64,000 nt of DNA from Paenibacillus sp. FSL K6-1330 (GTDB lineage: Bacteria > Bacillota > Bacilli > Paenibacillales > Paenibacillaceae): contig NZ_CP150269.1 of NCBI RefSeq assembly GCF_037976825.1, positions 4,229,501-4,293,500 on the forward strand, given 5' to 3'. Of the stretch, positions 26,083-34,955 are shown in pieces. The stretch's first letter is position 1, and every line of letters begins with the position of its first letter. Under the pieces are notes generated by a model. The model did no database searches. It was given only the letters and a program-made list of their open reading frames with translations, and had not been told where the DNA came from. A program made the translations under genes and the position numbers.

Positions 26083-27069
26083 CTAAAGTTGAATATCACA
26101 GCCATCAAAAGGCAAGCCTCTTTCAATCAGCATAACAGCATGGTTGATTGCATTCTGTTGGTTCTCTGTAAGGCAGCTCTCATGCCCATTCCATTCACTA
26201 AGCCACCAGAAGAAAGAACAAATATTTCTATACTCCATAAACATGGGGATTGTTTGTTTCCAGTACTCGGTGAGATGGTGTTCCTTCTCGTAACCCATGA
26301 GGAATTCACGCAAGAACAGTTGGGCAAACCTGCTTTTTGTGACACGATCTTCTGCATGCACTCCCCACCAAACGGCATGAGTGGCCGCTATTGCAATGTC
26401 TAATGAAAACCAGCCATAGATACTATCATCAAAATCAAAAACCGTTATTTCACTGTTGTCGATAAAAAAATTATAAGGATGGAAGTCATGATGTATGAGT
26501 CCAAACGAATCGCAACACCTAGGCAGTGAATCAATCGTACTCTCCATAGAGATCAATTTTTCAAGAAGTACATTGAAACTGCCTTGCTGCAGATGAGGAT
26601 TATTGATGCTTCTTCTGCTCCAGCTGTCTCTCTTCACAAGGATGTCTGATACTTCATATGATTTCGATAGCCTATGCATTCTTCCCATGGTTTCTCCCCA
26701 ATTTCTGAATATCTTTGGGCCCCATAGCTGTTCATTGTTTTTATCAAAAAAGCGACCTGCAGCCTCATGAAAAGCAGTTGCTATATACCACTTATCTTCA
26801 TCGCAGAATATGGCCGTTAACTCATTATTACATGTTTGAATCGGTAATGAAGCACGTACTCCGTTCTTCACCAAGTAATAAACCCAATCTACCTCCGCCC
26901 TTATCTTCGGTACATATTCGTGTGATTTCTGAGATAACCGCAAGATATAGGACTGATTGTCCTTCGTAAACCGATATACTTCATTGGTTGAGTTACTCAG
27001 GAAGACTAACGTTCCTACATGAAATTCGAAAGATTCTGCGGCTTTAAGCAATAGCTTCGAGCTTCCCAT
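26083..27069 (-). CDS. APH-family phosphotransferase (kinase-like)
   Basis: 328 aa. It has the phosphotransferase catalytic loop LIHHDFHPYNFF (catalytic Asp in HDF) and the metal-binding VFDFDDS, as in aminoglycoside/choline/homoserine kinase-like proteins. The N-terminal lobe (NEVYRFTKDNQSYILRLS) supplies the ATP-binding Lys-equivalent region. It probably phosphorylates a small hydroxylated compound; homologues of this length in Bacillales are often annotated spore or antibiotic-resistance related, but specificity is unclear. ATG follows GGAGG by 8 bases. Followed closely by the lipoprotein gene. Confidence 0.85.
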   Translation of the reverse strand: MGSSKLLLKAAESFEFHVGTLVFLSNSTNEVYRFTKDNQSYILRLSQKSHEYVPKIRAEVDWVYYLVKNGVRASLPIQTCNNELTAIFCDEDKWYIATAFHEAAGRFFDKNNEQLWGPKIFRNWGETMGRMHRLSKSYEVSDILVKRDSWSRRSINNPHLQQGSFNVLLEKLISMESTIDSLPRCCDSFGLIHHDFHPYNFFIDNSEITVFDFDDSIYGWFSLDIAIAATHAVWWGVHAEDRVTKSRFAQLFLREFLMGYEKEHHLTEYWKQTIPMFMEYRNICSFFWWLSEWNGHESCLTENQQNAINHAVMLIERGLPFDGCDIQL

Positions 27070-27378
27070 TCAGGATACCTCCATCTTTTTAAGAGTCCTA
27101 TAGACCAATAATTATAAAAGCCGCTCAAGCGAGCGACTTTGTATTGATTACTGTAATCTCGATCACGATCATGTTTTCATTCGAAGAGTATTCGTTAAGA
27201 AGTTTGTGCGACTCCTGTTTTGGAATTATTAGCCAATCAATATGATACCACTCTTCTTATGATTTCGGAAGATAACCCTTCGCGAATGCACGTGAACAGC
27301 TGCATAAGTTCGTTTATTTTGGTGCATTGTAGTAATGCAGAGATTACAAAGGTCTTACTACAAAATGGAGGGATCGTT
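27070..27378. other. Gap between divergent genes with hairpin and sporulation promoter
   Basis: About 309 bases. It holds a hairpin at 27114-27140 (gccgctc/gagcgac, T-rich on the minus strand) and the sigma-G-like promoter at 27301-27331. No gene is seen. Confidence 0.5.
27301..27331 (+). promoter_or_regulatory. Sigma-G-like forespore promoter of the sspH operon
   Basis: tgcataa (-35) and cattgta (-10) separated by 17 bases resemble sigma-G promoters (about TGNATAA and CATANTA). It lies 48 bases upstream of the first gene of a spore-protein operon. Confidence 0.55.
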
Positions 27379-27549
27379 TTGGCGAAGAGTAAACAGCATC
27401 AAGAAGCGCATGGGATTGGACAAATAGAACAACAGCTGAATGATCAAATGGAGGCTGCCGAAGAACTTCAAGGACCATCGAAGCTGGATCGAGACATACA
27501 AAAAGCCTCTCACCGTCAGGCTGATCCATTGAAAGATCTTTCGAAATAA
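27379..27549 (+). CDS. Small hydrophilic protein upstream of sspH
   Basis: 56 aa, TTG start preceded by GGAGG with 8 bases of spacing. The product (AKSKQHQEAHGIGQIEQQLND..., ending PLKDLSK) is charged, Gln-rich and lacks hydrophobic segments, the composition of many minor spore proteins. I do not recognise the family. It ends 11 bases before the sspH start and sits behind a sigma-G-like promoter, so forespore expression is inferred. The frame is open upstream to an ATG at 27220, but that region contains the promoter. Confidence 0.55.
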   Translation: MAKSKQHQEAHGIGQIEQQLNDQMEAAEELQGPSKLDRDIQKASHRQADPLKDLSK

Positions 27550-27560
27550 GGAGAACTGTC

Positions 27561-27740
27561 ATGAACAAACAAAGAGCGATTGAAATTTCGGAATCGGCCA
27601 TTATGAAAAATGTCACTTATCAGGATACCCCTATCTTTATCCAGCATGTCAATGAGGATGAAACCGCTCGGGTCTATCCGATCGGAAACTCGGAGCAGGA
27701 AATGACCGTCCCTTTATCCAGTCTCACCGAGCATCCATAA
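27561..27740 (+). CDS. sspH: H-type small acid-soluble spore protein
   Basis: 59 aa. The sequence NKQRAIEISESAIMKNVTYQ, then PIFIQHVNEDETARVYPIGN, matches the SspH family of minor small acid-soluble proteins found in the spore core of Bacillales. AAGGAG lies 7 bases upstream of the ATG. It is the second gene of a two-gene operon with a sigma-G-like promoter and its own terminator, so it is expected to be made only in the forespore. SspH-type proteins are non-essential and their exact role in the core is not settled. Confidence 0.93.
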   Translation: MNKQRAIEISESAIMKNVTYQDTPIFIQHVNEDETARVYPIGNSEQEMTVPLSSLTEHP

Positions 27741-27766
27741 GATAGAAACACTCACCCAACCTTAAA

Positions 27767-27807
27767 TAAAAAATCCCCATCCAATTTCGTTGGTGGGATT
27801 TTTTATT
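27767..27807. terminator. Bidirectional terminator between sspH and the propeller-protein gene
   Basis: aaaaaatcc-ca-ccaa pairs with ttgg-tg-ggatttttt around a tttcg loop. A-tract and T-tract flank the stem, fitting both converging transcripts. Confidence 0.88.
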
Positions 27808-27847
27808 GTTAAAACGAAATATGATTCAAGTAGCACAAGCTATTCCT

Positions 27848-29254
27848 TTATTTCAACGATGCCGGTACCTTTACCCCGAGGAGTTTATCCTCCGCTTGGA
27901 TGATGATCATACCGTTTGTCTTTAGCGTCGACTCGTGTAAATCTGCACCCGTCGTTACTCTAAAAACTGGCAACGTCGTCAACATATTGATGCCGAGTAA
28001 TGTGCCGTTACGCTGCGCCCGATATAACCCTTTCCCATATACGTCAATCTGCGCAACAGGTGCATCGCCTCTCCAATCGATCTGTTCTCCATTCGCCAGC
28101 TTGATGCCTGCCAGTTCACGAGTCATTATGTCTTTGAAAATCAACCGTTCCTGAACCAGTCCGATCAACTCCCAGTCGCCCCCATAAGGGCGAGGAAAAG
28201 TTCGCAAAGGGACCTCACCTTTCTTATAGGTGTCAAAATTATATTCGGCCACCTTATTGCCCTGATCCATGTATAACTTCCCTTGGTTTATAAATAAGCC
28301 GCCTCCGCCGTACTCATATGGCGGCTCCCCCGACATTTTCCAGCTATAATCTCGGCTGCTCTTCTTTACGCCGGTCTTAAGGTTATACACATTTACGATC
28401 ACTTTGCGGTCCGGCAGCGACTGATAATCAGTCAGCAATGGAGAATAATAGTCAACCGAATACACGAGACCGTTTTTAATTTGGAGCGCTTCTCCCTGAC
28501 CAAAATGGTCCCATAACTTCTTGCCCGTCTTCTTGTCATAGGCAGTCAATTGAAGAGAAGTGAGCGCTCCTTGTATATAGAACGTCCGAAGGATTACTCC
28601 ATCCGCCTCCTGAAGATAATCAGTGCCATGTCCTTCTCCTGACGGCTCGTTCGTTTTCCACCGTAACTTTCCTGTGGCTGCATCAAACGCGAAGGTACTG
28701 CTCCCTTTTATTGCATACAGCGTATCAACAGTTGGAACCAGCACTTCCGTACGAAGCCGAGTATCCATGTAGATGGATGTGTTCGACTGCCATTTCAATT
28801 TACCTGTCTTTGCGTTCAAAGCGTATGGCATCTGATCTCCCGATAGGCCATAAATAACGCCATTATGAAATACAACGTAAGGCTTTAGGTCCTTACCGTA
28901 ACTCCATAACCGCTTGCCTGTACTCGCATCGATGGCAATCAGCTTTTTCCCGGTGAATGCGAACACCTTCCCATCTTCAGCAATCGCCTGGCGACCTAGA
29001 TAATTCTCGTCGTCCATATCCAGATAGTTGTCCACCTTCACCGTCCAAGAAGGTTTTACTTCAGGAACTTCGAAGACTGAGGAAGGATACCAGTTGCGTA
29101 CCGAAACATCGGCAGGTTCTGCATTCACTTGCGTAGGTGGTACTGCCAACACGCCATGGACTGTAAGTAAGCCTGCTGCAATACTTGCAATGATAAGCCG
29201 GCGTAATTGACCTTTGAGATGTTTAATCCATCGTTTCATTTCAATTCTAAGCAT
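27848..29254 (-). CDS. Secreted PQQ-type beta-propeller protein
   Basis: 468 aa. Signal peptide (LRRLIIASIAAGLLTVHGVLA) followed by repeated PQQ/Trp-docking blades: DASTGKRLWSYG, NAKTGKLKWQS, DAATGKLRWKT, DKKTGKKLWDH. Such proteins form seven- or eight-bladed propellers that act as scaffolds or binding surfaces; no dehydrogenase residues or haem site are seen. The ATG at 29254 is chosen because GGGAGGG precedes it; the frame opens at 29269. It is monocistronic, lying after the anti-sigma terminator. Ligand unknown. Confidence 0.85.
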   Translation of the reverse strand: MLRIEMKRWIKHLKGQLRRLIIASIAAGLLTVHGVLAVPPTQVNAEPADVSVRNWYPSSVFEVPEVKPSWTVKVDNYLDMDDENYLGRQAIAEDGKVFAFTGKKLIAIDASTGKRLWSYGKDLKPYVVFHNGVIYGLSGDQMPYALNAKTGKLKWQSNTSIYMDTRLRTEVLVPTVDTLYAIKGSSTFAFDAATGKLRWKTNEPSGEGHGTDYLQEADGVILRTFYIQGALTSLQLTAYDKKTGKKLWDHFGQGEALQIKNGLVYSVDYYSPLLTDYQSLPDRKVIVNVYNLKTGVKKSSRDYSWKMSGEPPYEYGGGGLFINQGKLYMDQGNKVAEYNFDTYKKGEVPLRTFPRPYGGDWELIGLVQERLIFKDIMTRELAGIKLANGEQIDWRGDAPVAQIDVYGKGLYRAQRNGTLLGINMLTTLPVFRVTTGADLHESTLKTNGMIIIQAEDKLLGVKVPASLK

Positions 29255-29395
29255 GAATAGCCCTCCCATTTGTTATGGCTTCTTGCTTCACGACAAATAC
29301 AACGCTCAGAGAAGGCATAAAGTTCCAAGCGAACTATAAATAATCTTTAAGTTCCCTTAAGTAATTGCCTACATAAAAACTGTTTATCATCCCAA

Positions 29396-29437
29396 AACGG
29401 GAATCAACCCCAATTCGCATTGGAGAAGATTCCCGTT
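29396..29437 (-). terminator. Terminator of the sigma/anti-sigma operon
   Basis: aacgggaatc pairs with gattcccgtt across a 22-base loop; the minus strand continues with TTTTG. Confidence 0.7.
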
Positions 29438-29449
29438 GATTAAAATTTA

Positions 29450-30400
29450 TTATTTCAAATAGCTTTCAGCAATTTTCATCAAGGTTTCTTTGCTTACTTT
29501 ATTCATGTCTCCATCTATACTATAGACGTATTTGACCTTTTTGTCCGGGCTCTCGTATACCCATTTCAGCTCGTGCCACTGCGAAGGACCAAATTCTGTA
29601 TGCAGCATTTCTACACCCTTCACTTGAATCTTCTCCTGCTTAAATTCAACTTTCTCGTCAATATACGTTGTAGGGTCGCTCTTTCCAGTCAGATTAGTGA
29701 TATTAACCCCGATTTTATCCTCTCCATTTTGATACGTAGCATTGAGAATGAAAAACTGATCTGTCATTTCAACCGGCATCATGGCATATCCCTGATTGGA
29801 TTCTTCCGCCTGCTTTCTCAGCTTTTCTGCCATTTTCTTTTTTTCTTCCGAAGAAGGAGGATTCACTTCCTGAGCATTTTTAAACATTACGTGCGCCGTT
29901 TGGAATGTATAATTTCCATTGACTTTGTCTGCGATCTTAACGTATTTATCCGTAATCTTATCGCGCAATTGAGAAAGATCTTGGAACTTAGTTATCTGCG
30001 TTCCAAGAATTGTTTCATGATTCGGGTTATTGGCAACCAAATAGAACAGCCCAGCTTCCCCGTTCTTTAGCACCTTTTCCTTAAGTTCATAGTATGCCTC
30101 CCAACGCTCTATCTCTTCTTTCGATTCTGTTTTTCCGTAATCTTTCGTCGATTTAGTCTCATATACGACTTCGCCATCCTTATTCGTCAAAGAATGATAT
30201 TGAACTGCCGCATAACCTGTGGAGGCCATTAACATCATTCCTACAAACGCAGTCAAAGCAACTTTATATTTCACAAAAAACCTCTCCTTTTCTTTTGGCT
30301 GAGCATATAGTGTATTCATTACTTTTCCTGTCAGGTCGACGTCGGGAATGCGCGGGTCATCAAACAGTTTTTTCAAATCCCGTTCCCTGTCCATATTCAT
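29450..30400 (-). CDS. Putative anti-sigma factor (single membrane span)
   Basis: 316 aa. The N-terminal 45 residues are cytoplasmic (LKKLFDDPRIPDVDLTGKVMNTLY), then one transmembrane helix (VALTAFVGMMLMASTGYAA, about 46-64), then a large extracellular domain without a named motif. This is the usual layout of membrane anti-sigma factors that hold an ECF sigma until an outside signal appears. Its start overlaps the sigma gene by 41 bases, implying coupled synthesis in fixed ratio. The extracellular part contains no zinc-binding HxxxCxxC motif. What it senses is unknown. Confidence 0.75.
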   Translation of the reverse strand: MNMDRERDLKKLFDDPRIPDVDLTGKVMNTLYAQPKEKERFFVKYKVALTAFVGMMLMASTGYAAVQYHSLTNKDGEVVYETKSTKDYGKTESKEEIERWEAYYELKEKVLKNGEAGLFYLVANNPNHETILGTQITKFQDLSQLRDKITDKYVKIADKVNGNYTFQTAHVMFKNAQEVNPPSSEEKKKMAEKLRKQAEESNQGYAMMPVEMTDQFFILNATYQNGEDKIGVNITNLTGKSDPTTYIDEKVEFKQEKIQVKGVEMLHTEFGPSQWHELKWVYESPDKKVKYVYSIDGDMNKVSKETLMKIAESYLK

Positions 30401-30953
30401 ACATTCCCACTCCCTTTACTTGAGCATAATACTTTCGAAATTTTGCAGATGTACGTTCGTATTTTTTACGAAGGCTTGCGCTGTTCTTGCCGAGAATCAA
30501 ACTGATCTCCTGGTAGCTCTTATCCTCGACACAACGTAAGATTAACAAATTACGCTCTTCCGCCGATAATTTCGCCATGGCCTGATGTACGGATTCATCA
30601 AAATAGTTGGCTTCAATATGCATATCGACATCATTATTTTCTTTATCATCCTGGTAAAAGAAAGGTAAATATTTCACCAGTTTTCGCTTACGGATGATGT
30701 CAATACATTGATGATAGGCTATCTTGTATAACCATGCGCCAAAATCCATCTTATATTGAGTATATTTCCGCAAGCTGCGGAATGTTTTCAGAAATACTTC
30801 CTGTGCGTTATCTTCGGCCTCGGCATGATTACCCAGCATATGATAACAGTAGAGAAAAATCGGTTTTTGATAAACCTTCATGATTTTCTCGAATTGTTCT
30901 GTCTCCCCATCCAACACATCTGCAATGATCTGACTTATCTCCGCGTCATTCAA
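30360..30953 (-). CDS. ECF-type RNA polymerase sigma factor
   Basis: 197 aa. Region 2 (YQKPIFLYCYHMLGNHAEAEDNAQEVFLKTFRSL) and region 4 (LSAEERNLLILRCVEDKSYQEISLILGKNSASLRKKYERTSAKFR) are complete and regions 3 and 1 absent, which defines ECF sigma factors. It directs transcription of a small regulon, probably including itself: TGTCACA and CGTT spaced by 17 bases lie upstream (30981-31008). The gene overlaps the anti-sigma gene by 41 bases in a different frame. The Bacillales SigV/SigM/SigY groups are the nearest match by eye. Confidence 0.92.
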   Translation of the reverse strand: MNDAEISQIIADVLDGETEQFEKIMKVYQKPIFLYCYHMLGNHAEAEDNAQEVFLKTFRSLRKYTQYKMDFGAWLYKIAYHQCIDIIRKRKLVKYLPFFYQDDKENNDVDMHIEANYFDESVHQAMAKLSAEERNLLILRCVEDKSYQEISLILGKNSASLRKKYERTSAKFRKYYAQVKGVGMYEYGQGTGFEKTV

Positions 30954-30980
30954 GCCCTCTCCCCCCCTTTCACTCTATAC

Positions 30981-31008
30981 AACGAACAACTTGACCCATA
31001 ATGTGACA
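30981..31008 (-). promoter_or_regulatory. Possible ECF-type autoregulatory promoter
   Basis: On the minus strand TGTCACA, 17 bases, then CGTT, ending 28 bases upstream of the sigma-factor start. The shape matches ECF -35/-10 elements; it lacks a TATAAT. Confidence 0.4.
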
Positions 31009-31163
31009 GCACAATAAATCACTACAGTCTAAAACGAACTTCGCAAGTAGTTTGTTCAGGTGGATCGCCATGTTCTGCACAACTGCTGCATCAGAGCTGG
31101 TTCTCTGACAATCTGCAATACAGGGCCTAATTATGGTGGTTGCGCCATTTTGTATACTAAAAA

Positions 31164-31193
31164 AGCTTGGAATCCTTTTTCAGATCCCAAGCT
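31164..31193 (-). terminator. Terminator of the GH3/PTS operon
   Basis: agcttgg-atc pairs with gat-cccaagct around a T-rich loop, followed by TTTTT on the minus strand, 24 bases after the GH3 stop. Confidence 0.75.
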
Positions 31194-31216
31194 ATTATAA
31201 GAAATATTATCTTGTC

Positions 31217-33493
31217 TTACATGTTACCGCGTCGCTGATAGACTCGACTTATAAGCTCTTCAATGATTTCATCCGGTGACCGGTCAACCATCCAGGTTTG
31301 GCCATACATTTGCAAAATCTTAATGACTGGACAGTCTTCCCAAAATCCGATGAACTCTTCATTGAGGTAAATCTTCTCTACGACATGCTGATTCATCTCG
31401 TTCAGACACTCTTCCAATACGGATTTCGCAGTGGGGTCGTTGATCCAATCGCTAACCAAGCTGAATTTATGAAATGATACTTCTTCCTTGCCAAAATCAC
31501 AATACAGTCGCTCCGTAATTCTGATATCACGAGAAGAGCTGCCAAGTGCAATTTGGAAATAACCACTCTCCGCTACCCAGCGGTTATATTTGGTGTTGTA
31601 ATAAGCAAAGTCTCTCTCTTCAAGTTCAAAGACAATCTGCTGTTTCTCCCCAGGAGCCAACTCGATTTTAGAAAATGCCTTCAATTCTTTCTCAGGACGT
31701 GTCCATGTGCATTCTTCGTCGTGGACGTAAAGCTGAACGACCTCTTTCCCTGTTCGGTTTCCGATATTCTCCAGCCAGAAAGAGACTGTGATCCCTGTCT
31801 CCGTTTGAGCTACCTTCATATCCTTATAGGCAAATGAAGTGTAGGATAAGCCATGGCCAAATGGAAACTGTGGAGCGAGTTCCTTTCGATCGTAGTATCG
31901 ATAGCCGACGAACAGCCCTTCACGATAATACAGCTTGCCGTTTTCACCACGGATCCTCATATGTGAAGGATTGTCAGAAAGTTTAACCGGAAACGTCTCG
32001 GACAGTTTACCGGATGGACTCACCTGTCCAAACAAAATTTCAGCAATTGCTTTACCCATGCCTTGTCCGGAAAGCCATGAGTGAATGACAGCGGGAACAT
32101 GCTGAACCCATGGACGCATCGCCAAGGCTGAACCGCTGCTGGTCACCACAATACATTTAGGTTGTACGGCTGCAATCGCTTGAATGAGCAGGATCTGCTG
32201 TTCCGGCAAATCAATGCCCTTCAAATCACGCATCTCGGATTCGGCGTACTCAGGCTGGCCAACGAATATAACTGCCACATCCGATTTTGCCGCCAATGCG
32301 ACACTTTCCTTGATCATCTCCACATGAATGGAGTCATCTTCAGGGTAGCCCTGAGCATAACTCATCTCAACGGAAGCTCCAGCCAACGCCTTCATTTCTT
32401 CAAATGGAATATCAACGCGCGTCGGCGTTACTTTTGCGCTGCCGGCTCCTTGAATTCTAGGTTTTTTGGCGAAACGGCCGATAACTGCAATGGAATGGGT
32501 TGACTCCGCATGGATCGGAAGAATGCCATTCTCATTCTTTAGGAGCACAATGCTTTCTGCTGCAGCTTTTCTCGCAAGATTGTGGTACTCCATATCAGAT
32601 ACCGGAGCCGATTCTTCAATACCAGTTACACGTTCTACGAGTTTTAGAATACGGGCAACGCTTTTGTCGAGCTGCTCTTCTGCAAGATTTCCGCTCTCCA
32701 CGGCTTTGATAATCGCATTCGTGTTATAACCGGCTGGCCCCGGCATTTCGAGATCAAGTCCTGCTTTCAGCCCACGGATCCGATCATTCACAGCTGTCCA
32801 GTCTGAGATCACGACGCCCTCGTATCCCCATTCTTCTCTCAAGATATCATGTAATAAATGCTCGTTCTCACTAGTATACGAGCCATTAAGCAAATTATAG
32901 GAGCACATGACGGTCCAAGGATCCGATTTTTTAATAATTCGCTCAAAGGCGCTTAAATAAATTTCGCGCAGCGTCCGTTCGTCCACCTCTGAACTCGTCA
33001 CCATTTTCTCGAATTCCTGATTGTTGCAAGCAAAGTGTTTAAGCGAAGCGCCAACTCCTTTGCTTTGGAGACCATTGATGAAAGCAGCGCCCAGTTCGCC
33101 TGTCAGACAGGGATCCTCGGAGTAATATTCGAAATTTCTTCCCCCAAGCGGAGTCCGCTTCATGTTGATTCCTGGGCCGAGCAGCAATTCGACTCCCATC
33201 TCTTTGGATTCATTACCAAGTGCCTCCCCAACTTCGTGCAGCAGTTCAGGATTCCACGAAGAACCGATAGCGGAGCCCGTAGGATAACAAGTTGCGGGAA
33301 CATTCTCTGTCGTGATCCCCATTTCATCGTCACTGTTCGTTTTTCGAATCCCATTCGTTCCGTCATACATATGAACCGGCGGAATATCGAGTCTCTCGAT
33401 CCCTTTGGTCATCCACATATTTAATCCTGCGCACAGGGATGCTTTTTCAGTAAGTGTCATTTCCTTTATCAATGCGTTAATAGATACTTTCAT
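31217..33493 (-). CDS. GH3 beta-glucosidase
   Basis: 758 aa, no signal peptide. The N-terminal TIM barrel has KHFACNNQE (Lys 152-His 153) and the nucleophile Asp 231 in GVVISDW; the second alpha/beta domain (about 310-520) and a C-terminal fibronectin-like domain (FLEN, ENIGNRTGKEVVQLYVHD) complete the three-domain GH3 fold. It should cleave terminal beta-glucosides in the cytosol. The ATG at 33493 follows AAAGGGTGG; the open frame begins at 33511. It lies 19 bases downstream of a PTS EIIC gene, an odd pairing since PTS delivers phosphorylated sugars. GH3 enzymes on 6-phospho substrates are not known to me. Confidence 0.9.
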   Translation of the reverse strand: MKVSINALIKEMTLTEKASLCAGLNMWMTKGIERLDIPPVHMYDGTNGIRKTNSDDEMGITTENVPATCYPTGSAIGSSWNPELLHEVGEALGNESKEMGVELLLGPGINMKRTPLGGRNFEYYSEDPCLTGELGAAFINGLQSKGVGASLKHFACNNQEFEKMVTSSEVDERTLREIYLSAFERIIKKSDPWTVMCSYNLLNGSYTSENEHLLHDILREEWGYEGVVISDWTAVNDRIRGLKAGLDLEMPGPAGYNTNAIIKAVESGNLAEEQLDKSVARILKLVERVTGIEESAPVSDMEYHNLARKAAAESIVLLKNENGILPIHAESTHSIAVIGRFAKKPRIQGAGSAKVTPTRVDIPFEEMKALAGASVEMSYAQGYPEDDSIHVEMIKESVALAAKSDVAVIFVGQPEYAESEMRDLKGIDLPEQQILLIQAIAAVQPKCIVVTSSGSALAMRPWVQHVPAVIHSWLSGQGMGKAIAEILFGQVSPSGKLSETFPVKLSDNPSHMRIRGENGKLYYREGLFVGYRYYDRKELAPQFPFGHGLSYTSFAYKDMKVAQTETGITVSFWLENIGNRTGKEVVQLYVHDEECTWTRPEKELKAFSKIELAPGEKQQIVFELEERDFAYYNTKYNRWVAESGYFQIALGSSSRDIRITERLYCDFGKEEVSFHKFSLVSDWINDPTAKSVLEECLNEMNQHVVEKIYLNEEFIGFWEDCPVIKILQMYGQTWMVDRSPDEIIEELISRVYQRRGNM

Positions 33494-33512
33494 TTGTATC
33501 CACCCTTTCATA

Positions 33513-34754
33513 TCAAGCTTCTTCTTGTAACTCCCGCTCTTTCTTCAATTCCTGCGCATCGTACAGTTTGAAAAACGGAAACCATACGGCGAACACAATC
33601 AACAAGACGACGGCGAGCAGAATAAGTCCATTGAATCCGGACATGAGGTAAGTCGATACACCGATCGGCGTATACCATAGCTGGAAGATTTTACTTGGGA
33701 TTTGTGCAAAACCCATATCAAGAGCTAAGTAAACAATAATGGGCGTAATGAGACCATTAATCCACATAGGCACCATCAATAGCGGATTGAAGGCAACTGG
33801 TGCTCCATACACAACAGGCTCGTTAATATTAAACAGGGAAGGAATTAATGTTGCTTTACCAATGGTTTTCAGCTTTTTGGATCTGGCAAACAGGAACCAG
33901 ATAACAAGCGGCAATGTTGCACCCATCCCTCCGATTCCAAGCCATCCGGAGAAAAATGTTTCAAATGTATTAATGTTGACAGGATCCAGTCCCTGCGCAA
34001 CCAATGCGGCATTTTCCTCAATCGCCGGAATCCATATGGCATACCATATTGGCATCAGAACCCATGGGCTAACTCCGAAGGAATACAATACAACCCCAAT
34101 AAAGTTAAATAGAATAAACCCGAACAAGCTTTGCCCCATAGCATTAATAGGTTCAAACACGCTCACAATCAGTCCAAAGATATCAAAGTGGAGCTGATAT
34201 ACAAGAACCCAGCCTATGCCCATGATCACAGCAATCGGTACCAGGAAGTCAAACCAATCCATAATAAACTCTGGCATGGAAGACCCTTTTTTAAAGAAAG
34301 AAAACTTAGCGCAGACATTCATGATCACGGCGATGAAGACGCCTACAATGAGTGCCGTAACCATACCCGCAGGACCGAAACGCTCAAGAATGAACTGAAC
34401 GGTTCCGTCTTCGTTTACGACGGGATTAAGCAGCATGAGGAATAAGGATATGCCGGTCATTCCTGCGAGCAGCTTGATTTTGTGCCTCTCCTTTTTCTCC
34501 ATAACGGTATACGGCGTCAGAAATGCAATAAACAAACCGAGAAGGCCAAAACTGAATGTTGTGATTGGCGTCAAATCCGGCATGCCAGGAATGAAGTCTT
34601 GCAAAATTGAGATCAAAGTAATAATAGAACCGATAAAAATCATCGGGATGGCAACCATAATGGCTTCTTGTATTGATGCTATCCAAATGTTATTTGTAAT
34701 CGCATCCAATCTTGGCGCAAAAGATTCCGTCATCCATTTCATAAAACGCTTCAT
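33513..34754 (-). CDS. PTS lactose/cellobiose EIIC membrane component
   Basis: 413 aa with about ten hydrophobic spans and the conserved INEPVVYGAPVAFNP motif of lactose/cellobiose-family EIIC proteins, the sugar-translocating channel of the phosphotransferase system. No EIIA or EIIB gene is within the window, so it must borrow partners encoded elsewhere or act as an orphan. ATG at 34754 follows GGGAGGGG. A cre-like site at 34811-34824 lies upstream, suggesting CcpA control. The downstream GH3 gene suggests a beta-glucoside substrate such as cellobiose. Confidence 0.9.
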   Translation of the reverse strand: MKRFMKWMTESFAPRLDAITNNIWIASIQEAIMVAIPMIFIGSIITLISILQDFIPGMPDLTPITTFSFGLLGLFIAFLTPYTVMEKKERHKIKLLAGMTGISLFLMLLNPVVNEDGTVQFILERFGPAGMVTALIVGVFIAVIMNVCAKFSFFKKGSSMPEFIMDWFDFLVPIAVIMGIGWVLVYQLHFDIFGLIVSVFEPINAMGQSLFGFILFNFIGVVLYSFGVSPWVLMPIWYAIWIPAIEENAALVAQGLDPVNINTFETFFSGWLGIGGMGATLPLVIWFLFARSKKLKTIGKATLIPSLFNINEPVVYGAPVAFNPLLMVPMWINGLITPIIVYLALDMGFAQIPSKIFQLWYTPIGVSTYLMSGFNGLILLAVVLLIVFAVWFPFFKLYDAQELKKERELQEEA

Positions 34755-34810
34755 CTGTTGATTCCCCTCCCTTAATTCTGTTGTGCACATAGCTATAGTA
34801 TAGGTACTTT

Positions 34811-34824
34811 TGTTAACGCTTACT
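34811..34824. promoter_or_regulatory. cre-like site upstream of the EIIC gene
   Basis: tgttaacgcttact matches most of the cre consensus (core AACGCT) 57-70 bases upstream of the EIIC start. Confidence 0.5.
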
Positions 34825-34911
34825 CGTTGTAAATTGCCTCGCCTATGGGCGTTTTTTGTTCAATTCTTATCCTTAGATCCGGTTATTCGCATCTACTTGG
34901 AATCGACAGCA

Positions 34912-34939
34912 AAAAACACCCCCTCTCATGGAGGAGGTG
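34912..34939 (-). terminator. Terminator of the AraC-GH39 gene
   Basis: aacacc-ctc pairs with gag-ggtgtt (34912-34939); on the minus strand it is followed by TTTTTTG, 17 bases after the stop. Confidence 0.8.
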
Positions 34940-34955
34940 TTCTTGAAGATTGTGT

